5,694 nt of DNA from CAYRVX01 sp964642165 (GCA_964642165.1 CAZXOC010000391.1:1-5694), one strand, 5' to 3'. Counted from the stretch's first letter, positions 1 to 5,673 are shown. Made by a program: numbers and translations. Notes: a model not told the origin generated them from the letters alone.

Positions 1-1073
1 TCCATGAACAGCGGCGGGCTGCCGCCGGAAAGCCACGTCATGACCAGCATGGTCAGCAGGCCCTGCACGTCGGCCTCGGTGGCGAACGGCATGGCCGGCT
101 TGTCGCCGTTGTGGTCGAACGTGCTGTTGAAGAGGCTTTCCATGGCGTCGGCCACCGGCAGCGGGATGCCGCGCGGGTCGCTGCCCCACTCGAGCTGGCT
201 CATGAAGCCGCCGCCGACGGCGTTCAGGTCCGCCAGGATGTCCCGCACGATCAGGTACATCGCCAGCGACTGGTTGAAGCGCTCGCTGTCGGCCTCGTCG
301 CGCAGCTCCAGGCGCTTGCCGACGTGCCGGTCGATCCACGCCCGCAGGCGGGCGAGCTCCCTGGCGTCGTAGGCGCCCTTGGCCAGCATGTCGGCCAGCA
401 GCTTCATGTCCAGGCGCGCGATCTCCAGGCCGAACGTCCGCCGCGTCGGGATGACGTGCGCCAACGCGGTCTCCATGCCCATCGAGTCGTGGCCGAAGAT
501 GACCACGCGCCGGCCCTTGAGGCCCGCGTAGGTCAGCGCGGCGTGGCACCAGTCGATCAGCGCCTGGGCCGTGGCCTTCGTGGGCTTGGGCCTCATGCCC
601 GTGTCCGGCCAGGTGCCGACGTTCAGCGCCACCAGCTTGCCGCTCTGGGCCAGGGCGCCGTTGACGGCATGGGCGTACACCACGCCGGGCTTGGGCCCGC
701 TGTTGCCGCACGTGATGTTCACCGGGATGTCGGCCGGGAACTGGCTCAGCAGGCTCATCAGCGTGAGCTGCGGGAAGGCCCAGGTGTCCGGCGCGCAGAT
801 GATGGCGTCGACGCCGGCCTTCTTGAACTGCCCGGCGACGATGTCCGCCGCCCGCTCGCCGGTGATCAGCACGGGCGAGAAGACCACGTTGACGCCCGTG
901 CCGTCGGGCATCGTGACGTTCTCGGCCACGATGTCCGCGACGATCCCGATGATGTTGCCCGCCCGCTCGAGCGATTCTTTGTCGATCCGCGGGTCCCCCG
1001 TCGCGCAGACCCCGAACGTGACGACCTTGGGTTTCACCGTCCTGCTCGCGGGAAGCTTCTTGGCCTTGGGCAT
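1..1073 (-). CDS. L-fucose/L-arabinose isomerase-family protein, N-terminal part (C-terminus outside window)
   Basis: Partial gene: 357 codons are visible and the frame is still open at the left edge. The protein resembles E. coli L-fucose isomerase FucI across its first two domains. Residues about 17-155 match the N-terminal domain pattern (GVCATGDPRIDKESLE, a Trp at 98 in APDTWAF, then GNSGPKPGVVYAHA). Residues about 187-345 match the second domain (GHDSMGMET, then FNSTFDHNG and FATEADVQG). Glu312 and Asp335 fall where FucI has its metal-binding and catalytic Glu/Asp pair; the third ligand, a His near the C-terminus, would lie outside the window. Such enzymes interconvert aldoses and ketoses in the cytoplasm using Mn2+. 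Start ATG at 1073 is chosen because AGGAG lies 8 nt upstream. The first 16 residues are Lys/Arg-rich and not part of the fold. Family is fairly certain; sugar specificity (fucose, arabinose, other) cannot be read from this fragment. Confidence 0.85.
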   Translation of the reverse strand, partial: MPKAKKLPASRTVKPKVVTFGVCATGDPRIDKESLERAGNIIGIVADIVAENVTMPDGTGVNVVFSPVLITGERAADIVAGQFKKAGVDAIICAPDTWAFPQLTLMSLLSQFPADIPVNITCGNSGPKPGVVYAHAVNGALAQSGKLVALNVGTWPDTGMRPKPTKATAQALIDWCHAALTYAGLKGRRVVIFGHDSMGMETALAHVIPTRRTFGLEIARLDMKLLADMLAKGAYDARELARLRAWIDRHVGKRLELRDEADSERFNQSLAMYLIVRDILADLNAVGGGFMSQLEWGSDPRGIPLPVADAMESLFNSTFDHNGDKPAMPFATEADVQGLLTMLVMTWLSGGSPPLFM

Positions 1074-1081
1074 GAGGAATA

Positions 1082-1086
1082 CTCCT
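1082..1086 (-). promoter_or_regulatory. Shine-Dalgarno of the isomerase gene
   Basis: AGGAG on the minus strand, 8 nt before the ATG at 1073. It fixes the start and contrasts with the genes at the right end of the window, which lack one. Confidence 0.8.
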
Positions 1087-1133
1087 GTCGCTCGATGGAA
1101 CGCGGCGGCGACCGGCGTCGCCGGACCGGCCCA

Positions 1134-1161
1134 ATGATAGCCGGTCGGCGCGCCCCTGCAA
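1134..1161 (-). promoter_or_regulatory. Candidate sigma70-type promoter for the isomerase gene
   Basis: Minus strand reads TTGCAG (1161-1156), a 16-nt spacer, then TATCAT (1139-1134), which matches TATAAT at 5 of 6 positions. A start of transcription near 1128 would give a leader of about 55 nt containing the AGGAG. The 118-bp gap from the phosphoesterase leaves room for independent transcription. The -35 is weak (3 of 6), so this is a prediction. Confidence 0.45.
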
Positions 1162-1175
1162 GGCCCGCGAGGCCG

Positions 1176-1193
1176 GAATCGCGAGTGCGATTC
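1176..1193 (-). terminator. Small hairpin overlapping the phosphoesterase stop codon
   Basis: GAATCGC (1176-1182) and GCGATTC (1187-1193) form a perfect 7-bp stem with a 4-nt loop, directly overlapping the TGA stop (1194-1192) of the phosphoesterase. No T-run follows on the minus strand, so intrinsic termination is uncertain. It could instead protect the 3' end or be chance. Confidence 0.3.
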
Positions 1194-2007
1194 ACCTGTC
1201 CATGCGGATGTACTGCGAGCGGTACGAGAGCCTGCCGTTGTGGTACTCGTAGATCCGGAACGAGCCCTGGCGGCCGAAGTAGCCGGCTACGGGCGCCGAG
1301 ACGTACAGCGGCACGCGCCCGAGCCAGTACTGCTCGTCGCGATGGAAGTGGCCGGCGAGGACGGCCCGGACGTTGTGGGCGTTGAGCAGGTCGACCCACC
1401 TCTTCCTCGCCTCGGCCGGCCAGCCGGGATGCACGCGGTTGCCGTAGAAATCGCCCACGCACGGGCGGTGGTGAAAGACGATGACCGGCTTGCCGCGGGC
1501 GGCCTTGAGGGCCTTCTCGAGCCACGCCAGCGGGTCGAAGCCGGGCACGGCGAAGCCCTTGGCCGGGGGCTCGGTGTAGACCATCAGGAAGACGACGCCG
1601 TGGTACTCCGCCCGGGAGCAGAGCGGGCCGAACTGCTTCCGGTAGAGGGCGGCGTGCTCGGCGGGCGTGAGGCGAGAGATGTCGTGGTTGCCCGGCAGGT
1701 AGTGGAGGGGCGCCCGGAGCCTGTCGAGCGTCTTGCGGGCGGCGCGGACCGTGTTCGGGTCGGCGATGCGGTCCTCGACGACGTCGCCGGTATGCACGAC
1801 GCAGGCGACCTTCATCGGCAGGCGGTTGATCATCTCGACGGCCCTGGCCGTGCGCTCGGCGTGGTCGTCGTCGCCGAAGTGCGTGTCGGTGATCTGCACG
1901 AAGCAGAAGCGGACCTCCTCCGCCGGCTCGGGCGCCGCGGCGCCGCCGCAGAGGGCCGCCACCACGCACGCGGCGGGCAAGAGCACAAGGAATCGCCTTC
2001 GGGTCAT
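1192..2007 (-). CDS. Tat-exported calcineurin-like metallophosphoesterase
   Basis: A 271-residue protein of the calcineurin-like phosphoesterase family, hydrolysing a phosphoester through a two-metal centre; substrate unknown. All family motifs are present in order: D41-T-H43 (QITDTHFG), G74-D75, G106-N-H-D109, H179/H180 (VFHHRP) and G219-H220-F-H222. The N-terminus MTRRRFLVLLPAACVV is a twin-arginine signal (T-R-R-x-F-L), followed by a hydrophobic stretch and a probable signal peptidase I site after GGAAA near residue 25. Cys20 follows Leu, so it does not fit a lipobox. The product is therefore probably exported folded, with metals loaded in the cytoplasm. The ATG at 2007 is chosen for its strong AAGGAGGG five bases upstream. 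The frame stays open upstream to 2304, but that extension overlaps the divergent redoxin gene and would bury the signal peptide. Family certain; role unknown. Confidence 0.9.
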   Translation of the reverse strand: MTRRRFLVLLPAACVVAALCGGAAAPEPAEEVRFCFVQITDTHFGDDDHAERTARAVEMINRLPMKVACVVHTGDVVEDRIADPNTVRAARKTLDRLRAPLHYLPGNHDISRLTPAEHAALYRKQFGPLCSRAEYHGVVFLMVYTEPPAKGFAVPGFDPLAWLEKALKAARGKPVIVFHHRPCVGDFYGNRVHPGWPAEARKRWVDLLNAHNVRAVLAGHFHRDEQYWLGRVPLYVSAPVAGYFGRQGSFRIYEYHNGRLSYRSQYIRMDR

Positions 2008-2012
2008 GTCAT

Positions 2013-2020
2013 CCCTCCTT
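2013..2020 (-). promoter_or_regulatory. Strong Shine-Dalgarno of the phosphoesterase gene
   Basis: AAGGAGGG on the minus strand, 5 nt before the ATG at 2007. It decides between this start and the longer open frame that continues upstream to 2304. Confidence 0.85.
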
Positions 2021-2046
2021 CCGGCGGGAGGCGCGGTCGCCCAGGG

Positions 2047-2076
2047 ATCATAGCCCCGCCGCCGCCATTCGATCAA
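2047..2076 (-). promoter_or_regulatory. Candidate sigma70-type promoter for the phosphoesterase gene
   Basis: Minus strand reads TTGATC (2076-2071), an 18-nt spacer, then TATGAT (2052-2047), matching the consensus at 4 of 6 and 5 of 6 positions. The transcript would start near 2040, giving a leader of about 33 nt that contains the AAGGAGGG. AT-rich hexamers at sensible spacing stand out in this GC-rich gap. Confidence 0.5.
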
Positions 2077-2111
2077 GCGGGCGCCGGTGGCGTCCCCGCC
2101 GGCAGCGCGCG

Positions 2112-2125
2112 TATAATGTCGCGAC
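2112..2125 (+). promoter_or_regulatory. Candidate promoter -10 and overlapping palindrome upstream of the redoxin gene
   Basis: A perfect TATAAT at 2112-2117 faces the redoxin gene. No good -35 is present at 16-18 nt, and the extended -10 TG is absent. The 8-bp palindrome GTCGCGAC (2118-2125) follows immediately, covering the expected transcription start, and could be an operator. The predicted leader is about 55 nt and includes a run of eight C (2147-2154). Confidence 0.45.
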
Positions 2126-2168
2126 GTACCCGACAGAACGACGCGGCCCCCCCCGAAGCAACCATCAC

Positions 2169-2173
2169 AGGAG
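2169..2173 (+). promoter_or_regulatory. Shine-Dalgarno of the redoxin gene
   Basis: AGGAG with a 6-nt spacer to the ATG at 2180; supports that start. Confidence 0.8.
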
Positions 2174-2179
2174 CACACC

Positions 2180-2761
2180 ATGGCCTTCACACTCCAGATC
2201 GGCGATTCGCCCCCGGACTTCCGCCTGCCCGGCGTGGACGGCAAGAGCCACTCGCCGGCGGATTGCGCCGACGCGAGGATCCTGATCGTCGTGTTCAGCT
2301 GCAACCACTGCCCGTTCGTCGTCGGCTCGGAGGACCGCCTGAACGCCCTCTACGCCGACTACGAGCCCAAGGGCGTGGAGATGATCGCCATCAACTCCAA
2401 CGAGACGGACAACCACCCGACCGACTCGTTCGAGCACATGGTCGAGCGGGCGAAGGAGAAGGGGTTCCGGTTCGCCTACGTCCGCGACGACAGCCAGGAC
2501 GTCGCCCGCGCGTACGGCGCCCTGCGCACGCCGCATTTCTACGTGTTCGATGCGGACCGCAAGCTCCGCTACACCGGGCGGATGGACGACAACCCCCGCA
2601 CGCCCGGCCAGGAGACCACCCGCGAGCTGCGCGACGCCCTCGACGCCCTGCTGGAAGGCGGCGAGCCGCCCGCGCCGGTCACCAATCCCATCGGCTGCAA
2701 CGTCAAGTGGGAGGGTCAGGACGCCCACTGGATGCCCCCGGAGGCGTGCGATTTGGTGTGA
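2180..2761 (+). CDS. AhpC/TSA-type redoxin with CNHC active site (peroxiredoxin/thioredoxin-like)
   Basis: A 193-residue cytoplasmic thioredoxin-fold protein with no signal peptide. Residues 8-21 (GDSPPDFRLPGVDG) are the usual AhpC/TSA opening. The redox centre is C41-N-H-C44-P, at the end of the first core strand (IVVFSCNHCPF). Residues 66-74 (VEMIAINSN) and the cis-proline motif T117-P118 before HFYVFD complete the fold. A third cysteine lies in a C-terminal IGCNVKW motif (C173), which I recall as a recurrent tail in this redoxin-like family; C29 and C190 are also present. The CxxC suggests a thiol-disulfide reductase or peroxidase, but its substrate and electron donor are unknown. The start is supported by AGGAG. 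It is divergent from the phosphoesterase and apparently a single-gene unit; the REP pair begins 34 bp after its stop. Confidence 0.88.
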   Translation: MAFTLQIGDSPPDFRLPGVDGKSHSPADCADARILIVVFSCNHCPFVVGSEDRLNALYADYEPKGVEMIAINSNETDNHPTDSFEHMVERAKEKGFRFAYVRDDSQDVARAYGALRTPHFYVFDADRKLRYTGRMDDNPRTPGQETTRELRDALDALLEGGEPPAPVTNPIGCNVKWEGQDAHWMPPEACDLV

Positions 2762-2795
2762 GCGAGGACCAGGGCGAGTCGAATGTCGTTGAAGG

Positions 2796-2825
2796 TGAAC
2801 CCACGCAGCGCAGTGCGTGGGCTTT
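2796..2825 (+). repeat. REP-like unit 1
   Basis: CCCACGCA (2800-2807) pairs perfectly with TGCGTGGG (2814-2821) around the loop GCGCAG (2808-2813). Flanks within the conserved unit are TGAA (2796-2799) and CTTT (2822-2825). Confidence 0.75.
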
Positions 2826-2833
2826 CCACAGAC

Positions 2834-2849
2834 ACCGGGGAGTCCCGGT
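2834..2849. repeat. Inner hairpin between the two REP-like units
   Basis: ACCGGG (2834-2839) and CCCGGT (2844-2849) form a perfect 6-bp stem with the loop GAGT, inside the 34-nt spacer of the REP pair. Confidence 0.5.
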
Positions 2850-2859
2850 TTGCTCTCCC

Positions 2860-2889
2860 AAAGCCCACGCACTGCGCTGCGTGGGTTCA
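2860..2889 (-). repeat. REP-like unit 2 (inverted)
   Basis: Read on the minus strand it is identical to unit 1 over all 30 positions. Outside the 30 nt the match stops at once (2795 and 2890 do not pair), which defines the unit boundary. Confidence 0.75.
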
Positions 2890-2942
2890 GCTCCACCTAC
2901 CATCAGGTCCCGCATCCCCTGTTCCTGAGTGCGACGAGGACC

Positions 2943-2948
2943 TACAGT
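2943..2948 (+). promoter_or_regulatory. Candidate -10 element for a leaderless RAYT 1 transcript
   Basis: TACAGT lies 6 nt before the ATG at 2955, so transcription would start at or next to the start codon. The only Shine-Dalgarno-like run, GAGGA (2936-2940), is 14 nt from the ATG, too far to be typical. No convincing -35 is seen. Confidence 0.35.
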
Positions 2949-2954
2949 GCCCCC

Positions 2955-3554
2955 ATGAGCGCCTGGAACGGGTGGTACCACGTCACGGGGAGCACCTACG
3001 GCGCCTGGCTGCCGGGCGACCCGCGCGGCTGGCGGCACCGGAAGCACCGAAGGCACGTCGAGGGCGACTACAAGCACCCCCCACCACCTGGTGAGGGCGA
3101 AGCGCTGCTGCACGATGCCGAGGACCGGCTGAAGCGGCCGCCCGTCCATCTCACCGTCGAGCAGCGCCGCATCGCCGGACAGGCGGTCGTGGAGATGGTC
3201 GTCGATCAGGGCATCGAACTGCTCGCCCTTTCCCTCGACGCCGTTCACCTTCATCTGCTCGCGCGGTTCCCGGACGGCGTCGTGCGCCCCGCCGTCGGTC
3301 GAGCGAAGAAGCACGCCTACCATGAGCTGCGCGAGACCGGGCACGAGGGCAAGGTCTGGGCGAAACGCTGCGGCGTCAAGCCCATCGCCGGCCGCGCGCA
3401 CCAGGTCCGCGCGTACCACTACATCCTCGAGCACGAGCAAGTGGGCGCCTGGACATGGTCGTTCCGGGAAGGTCTATCCTGGCGCGAAGGGGCGCGCCGG
3501 CAGGCAGCGGCGGCGTGCTTGACGGCCCCGGGCGGCGGGGATACCTTCTCCCGC
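2955..3554 (+). CDS. REP-associated tyrosine transposase (RAYT 1), IS200-like; frame continues into galK
   Basis: About 200 residues of an IS200-like Y1 transposase of the RAYT type, single-strand DNA nucleases that act on REP hairpins. Visible features: N-terminal G12-STYGAWLPGDPRGW (shared with RAYT 2), HUH motif H98-L-H100 for the metal ion, and R116-AKKHAYHELRE followed by VWAKRCGVKPI (134-144). The likely nucleophile is Tyr156 in AYHYILEHE; Y154 is the alternative. The end of the recognisable domain is about GAWTWSFREG (164-173). No stop follows: the frame stays open through 27 low-complexity residues and reaches the galK ATG at 3555 in frame, then continues to 4715. The native stop therefore seems lost, or the family tail is longer than I think. 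Start ATG 2955 is chosen because the protein motif begins here; the frame is open back to 2799 through the REP pair. Family assignment rests on motifs only. Confidence 0.75.
3450..3480 (+). promoter_or_regulatory. Alternative candidate promoter for galK inside the RAYT 1 tail
   Basis: TGGACA (3450-3455, 5 of 6 to the -35 consensus), a 19-nt spacer, then TATCCT (3475-3480, 4 of 6). The spacer is long, so I rank it below the element at 3519-3547. If used, galK would have a leader of about 68 nt. Confidence 0.25.
3519..3547 (+). promoter_or_regulatory. Candidate promoter giving a leaderless galK transcript
   Basis: TTGACG (3519-3524, 5 of 6 to consensus), a 17-nt spacer and TACCTT (3542-3547, 3 of 6), 7 nt before the galK ATG. 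Transcription would start at the start codon, which fits the absence of a usable Shine-Dalgarno: the only G-run (3537-3540) is 14 nt away. Confidence 0.45.
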
Positions 3555-4715
3555 ATGAAGGCGACGATAGCCGAGCTGAAAGAGGCGTTTGAGGCGGCGT
3601 ACGGCCGGGCGCCGGCCGGGGTGGTGCGGGCCCCGGGGCGTGTGAACCTGATCGGGGAGCACACGGACTACAACGACGGCTTCGTCCTGCCGATCGCCAT
3701 CGAGCGTCACACGCTGGGCGGCTGGGCGCCGCGGGAGGACGGGCGAGTCCGCTTCCGCTCGGCGCAGGCCGACGGCGAGGCGGTCATCGACCTCGACGGC
3801 GAGATCGCGCCCGGCGAGCCGAAGTGGGCCAACTACGCCACCGGCGTGGCGGCGGGGCTGACGGCGCGCGGCGTCGCGCTGGTCGGCTGCGACGTGCTCT
3901 TCGTCAGCGACGTGCCGATCGGGGGCGGGCTGAGCTCCTCGGCGTCGCTGGAGGTCGCGGCGGCCAAGGCGCTGCTGGCGGCGGCCGGAACGCTCGATGC
4001 CATCGCCGATCGCGAGTTGGCGCTCGTCTGCCAGAAGGCCGAGCACGACTTCGCCGGCGCGCCCTGCGGCATCATGGACCAGAGCATCGCCATCCTGGGC
4101 CGGGCCGGGCGGGCGCTGCTGCTGGACTGCCGCAGCGGCGAGACGCGCCAGATCCCCTTCGACGACCCGAGCGTGGTTCTCCTGGTGGCCGACACGCAGG
4201 TGAAGCACGAGATCAGCGACGGGGGCTACGCCGCGCGGCGCAGCCAATGCGAGTCGGCCGCCGCGACGCTGGGGCTGAAGGCCCTGCGTGATACTGACGC
4301 GGCGCGGATCGAGGCGGCGGGGGCCGACGGCACGCTGGCGGGCAAGGAGCTGATGCGGGCGCGTCACGTCGTCGGGGAGATCGCACGCACGCTGGAGGCG
4401 GTCGAGGCCCTCCAGGCCGGCGACTACGCCCGGTTCGGCGAGCGGATGTACGGCTCGCACGCCGCCCTGCGGGACGACTACGAGGTGAGCTGCGAGGAGC
4501 TCGACGCCATCGTCGAGCTCGCCCGCGCCGCCGACGGCGTCTACGGCGCCCGCATGACCGGCGGCGGCTTCGGCGGCTGCGCGATCGTCCTCGCCGCGGC
4601 GGACCGGGCCGGGCAGATCGAGCAGGCCGTCACGTCGGGCTTCGCGGAGCGGTTCGGCCGGCCGTGCCCGATCTTCGCCACGCGTGCGGCCGCGGGGGCC
4701 TGCGTGATCGAGTGA
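3555..4715 (+). CDS. galK: Galactokinase
   Basis: A complete 386-residue GHMP kinase (E. coli GalK has 382) that phosphorylates alpha-D-galactose at C1 with ATP, the entry step of the Leloir pathway, in the cytoplasm. The galactokinase signature is intact: A26-PGRVNLIGEHTDYNDGF43, with Arg29 in the position of catalytic Arg28 of the E. coli enzyme. The ATP-binding GHMP motif is V120-PIGGGLSSSAS131. Catalytic Asp175 lies in CGIMDQ. The C-terminal GHMP motif is GGGFGG at 336-341. The ATG at 3555 is chosen by alignment to the usual N-terminus. No galT or galE is adjacent, and a RAYT lies on each side, so galK is probably a single-gene unit here. Upstream the frame is continuous with RAYT 1, so a fused product of about 586 residues is formally possible; an independent start is more likely. 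Confidence 0.93.
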   Translation: MKATIAELKEAFEAAYGRAPAGVVRAPGRVNLIGEHTDYNDGFVLPIAIERHTLGGWAPREDGRVRFRSAQADGEAVIDLDGEIAPGEPKWANYATGVAAGLTARGVALVGCDVLFVSDVPIGGGLSSSASLEVAAAKALLAAAGTLDAIADRELALVCQKAEHDFAGAPCGIMDQSIAILGRAGRALLLDCRSGETRQIPFDDPSVVLLVADTQVKHEISDGGYAARRSQCESAAATLGLKALRDTDAARIEAAGADGTLAGKELMRARHVVGEIARTLEAVEALQAGDYARFGERMYGSHAALRDDYEVSCEELDAIVELARAADGVYGARMTGGGFGGCAIVLAAADRAGQIEQAVTSGFAERFGRPCPIFATRAAAGACVIE

Positions 4716-4724
4716 CCGCAGCGC

Positions 4725-4964
4725 TCACGACGCCGCCGGGCGCGGGGCGCCCGGGACGGGGCGGACGCGCAGGCGGCCGTCCTTCTCCTGAACGTCGAAG
4801 AAACGCGCCCGTTCGCGCCAGGCGCGGTTGGGGCCGTGCAGGACGAGCATTCGCCGCCCGTCGAACGCGCGGAAAAGCATGCAGTGCCCGCCGTCGGCGG
4901 CATGGATCGGCTCGGGGTCGTGCCGCGTCGGCGTACGATCCGCGTCCGGCGCTGCCCAGAGAGG
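4725..4964 (-). pseudogene. C-terminal remnant resembling glycoside hydrolase family 43
   Basis: An 80-codon minus-strand frame open between TGA at 4967-4965 and TGA at 4727-4725. Its translation contains HDPEPIHAADGGHCMLFRAF, then MLVLHGPNRAWRERARFFDV and a charged tail. This resembles the end of GH43-type glycosidases, where a DGGHGM-x-FRTF-DG-x-LMLxLHxPN-type stretch is common; this comparison is from memory of the family, not a search. It lacks the catalytic part, has no start codon with a Shine-Dalgarno, and its upstream side meets RAYT 2 after 58 bp. It is best read as a truncated gene whose front part was removed or displaced. Its end is 9 bp from the galK stop (tail to tail). Upstream of 4930 the similarity fades, so the true breakpoint is uncertain. 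Confidence 0.55.
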
Positions 4965-5022
4965 TCACGCAGCTTCCGCCGCCGCCGTCAGCAGAACGGT
5001 CCGTATTGCCGGTGCGCGCCGT

Positions 5023-5667
5023 CTACCCGTCCTTTGCTCCCCGCAGGCGGCGGGCGTAGGGGGAGTTGGGGTCGTGGCCCGGATGCAGGGGCCACCCGTC
5101 GTAGGCCTTGACGAACGGCCATCGCTGGGCCGGCAGGCCGTGCCTGGGCGGATTGCCCCCGATGTAGCGGACGGTTCGCCGGACGTCGTCGGGGGAGTCC
5201 AGGAACACCTTCCAGCCTTCTCCGCCCCAGACGGGGTGGCCCGCGTACCTGCCGGTCGTCCTCTGGAGCTCCAGGCGGGATGCGTCCTGTAGATTCGCGA
5301 TCATCTCCTCGGCCTTGTGCCTGTGCTTGCGGATGAGGACGTGCACGTGATCCTGCACGACGGCGCACGCATAGCAGGTATAGCGGTTGTCGGAGACGGC
5401 CTCGGCGAAGGCCGTGCCGACCGCTGCGATGTGAGCCGGAGAGAACTCCAGGAGCGGATGCCGGAGCAGGTCCTTGGCCCGGCGGTAGAAGCGGCGGATC
5501 TCGGCCGAGGCGGGCTGGGCCTTTTTGCGGCCGTAGTGCAGCTCGCCGAGCTCGGCGAGGATGTCGTTGCGGATCGTCCGGGACGTGCTGCCTCGAGGAT
5601 CGTTCGGCAGCCACCAGCCGTAGGCGGTCCAGATGAGGTGATACGCAATCACGAATGGGCGAGGCAT
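5023..5667 (-). CDS. REP-associated tyrosine transposase (RAYT 2), IS200-like
   Basis: A complete 214-residue Y1/IS200-like transposase, apparently intact. Motifs: N-terminal H10-LIWTAYGWWLPNDPRGS27 (compare RAYT 1), the HUH pair H107-V-H109 in VVQDHVHVLIRKH, a helix rich in charged residues (116-136), P145-VWGGEGWKVFL, and the likely nucleophile Tyr168 in VRRTVRYIGGNPP. Overall it is clearly different from RAYT 1 beyond the shared opening and motif spacing, so the two are not recent duplicates. RAYTs nick and join single-stranded DNA at REP hairpins; most act as single-copy, domesticated genes. No REP-like repeat is seen beside this gene, though only 27 bp upstream are in the window. Start ATG at 5667; no Shine-Dalgarno is present. 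Confidence 0.85.
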   Translation of the reverse strand: MPRPFVIAYHLIWTAYGWWLPNDPRGSTSRTIRNDILAELGELHYGRKKAQPASAEIRRFYRRAKDLLRHPLLEFSPAHIAAVGTAFAEAVSDNRYTCYACAVVQDHVHVLIRKHRHKAEEMIANLQDASRLELQRTTGRYAGHPVWGGEGWKVFLDSPDDVRRTVRYIGGNPPRHGLPAQRWPFVKAYDGWPLHPGHDPNSPYARRLRGAKDG

Positions 5668-5673
5668 GCGCCC

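Larger units (their letters stand above)
2796..2889. repeat. BIME-type element: two inverted REP-like units
   Basis: Two 30-nt units, 2796-2825 and 2860-2889, are exact reverse complements of each other, separated by 34 nt. Each unit is itself a hairpin (8-bp stem, 6-nt loop) with TGAA on the 5' side and CTTT on the 3' side. This is the arrangement of paired inverted REP sequences, and a RAYT gene starts 65 nt downstream. As RNA the whole block can fold either into one 30-bp stem or into two separate hairpins plus a loop hairpin. It sits between the redoxin stop and the RAYT start, so it might also limit read-through. Whether it is repeated elsewhere in the genome cannot be seen here. Confidence 0.8.

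Noticed and set aside
111..1385. Long plus-strand open frames opposite the isomerase and phosphoesterase (also 1240-2928)
   Set aside because: Arg/Ala/Gly/His-rich translations without any motif, opposite well-supported genes; typical shadows in GC-rich DNA.
2008..2304. Upstream extension of the phosphoesterase frame to 2304
   Set aside because: It overlaps the divergent redoxin gene and its promoter, and the internal ATG at 2007 has a strong Shine-Dalgarno followed by a Tat signal.
2796..2889. CRISPR repeats
   Set aside because: Only two copies in opposite orientation with an internal palindrome; no array of direct repeats and no cas genes.
2165..3440. Minus-strand open frames across the redoxin, REP pair and RAYT 1
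   Set aside because: No recognisable motifs; the frames simply pass through the REP hairpins, which are open in several frames.
3537..3540. GGGG as Shine-Dalgarno for galK
   Set aside because: It is 14 nt from the ATG and part of a general G/C run, so spacing is wrong.
3474..4460. Long minus-strand frame opposite galK
   Set aside because: Antisense shadow of a gene with all galactokinase motifs; its translation has no motif.
4736..4754. Hairpin CCGGGCG/CGCCCGG as a bidirectional terminator between galK and the remnant
   Set aside because: A 7-bp GC stem with a 5-nt loop but no T-run on either strand, in very GC-rich sequence where such stems arise easily.
4966..4973. A further REP copy near RAYT 2 (CACGCAGC)
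   Set aside because: Only 8 nt match the REP-like unit and there is no hairpin around it; chance similarity is likely.
4988..5614. Second minus-strand frame overlapping RAYT 2
   Set aside because: Out-of-frame shadow; the HUH and Tyr motifs are in the 5023-5667 frame.
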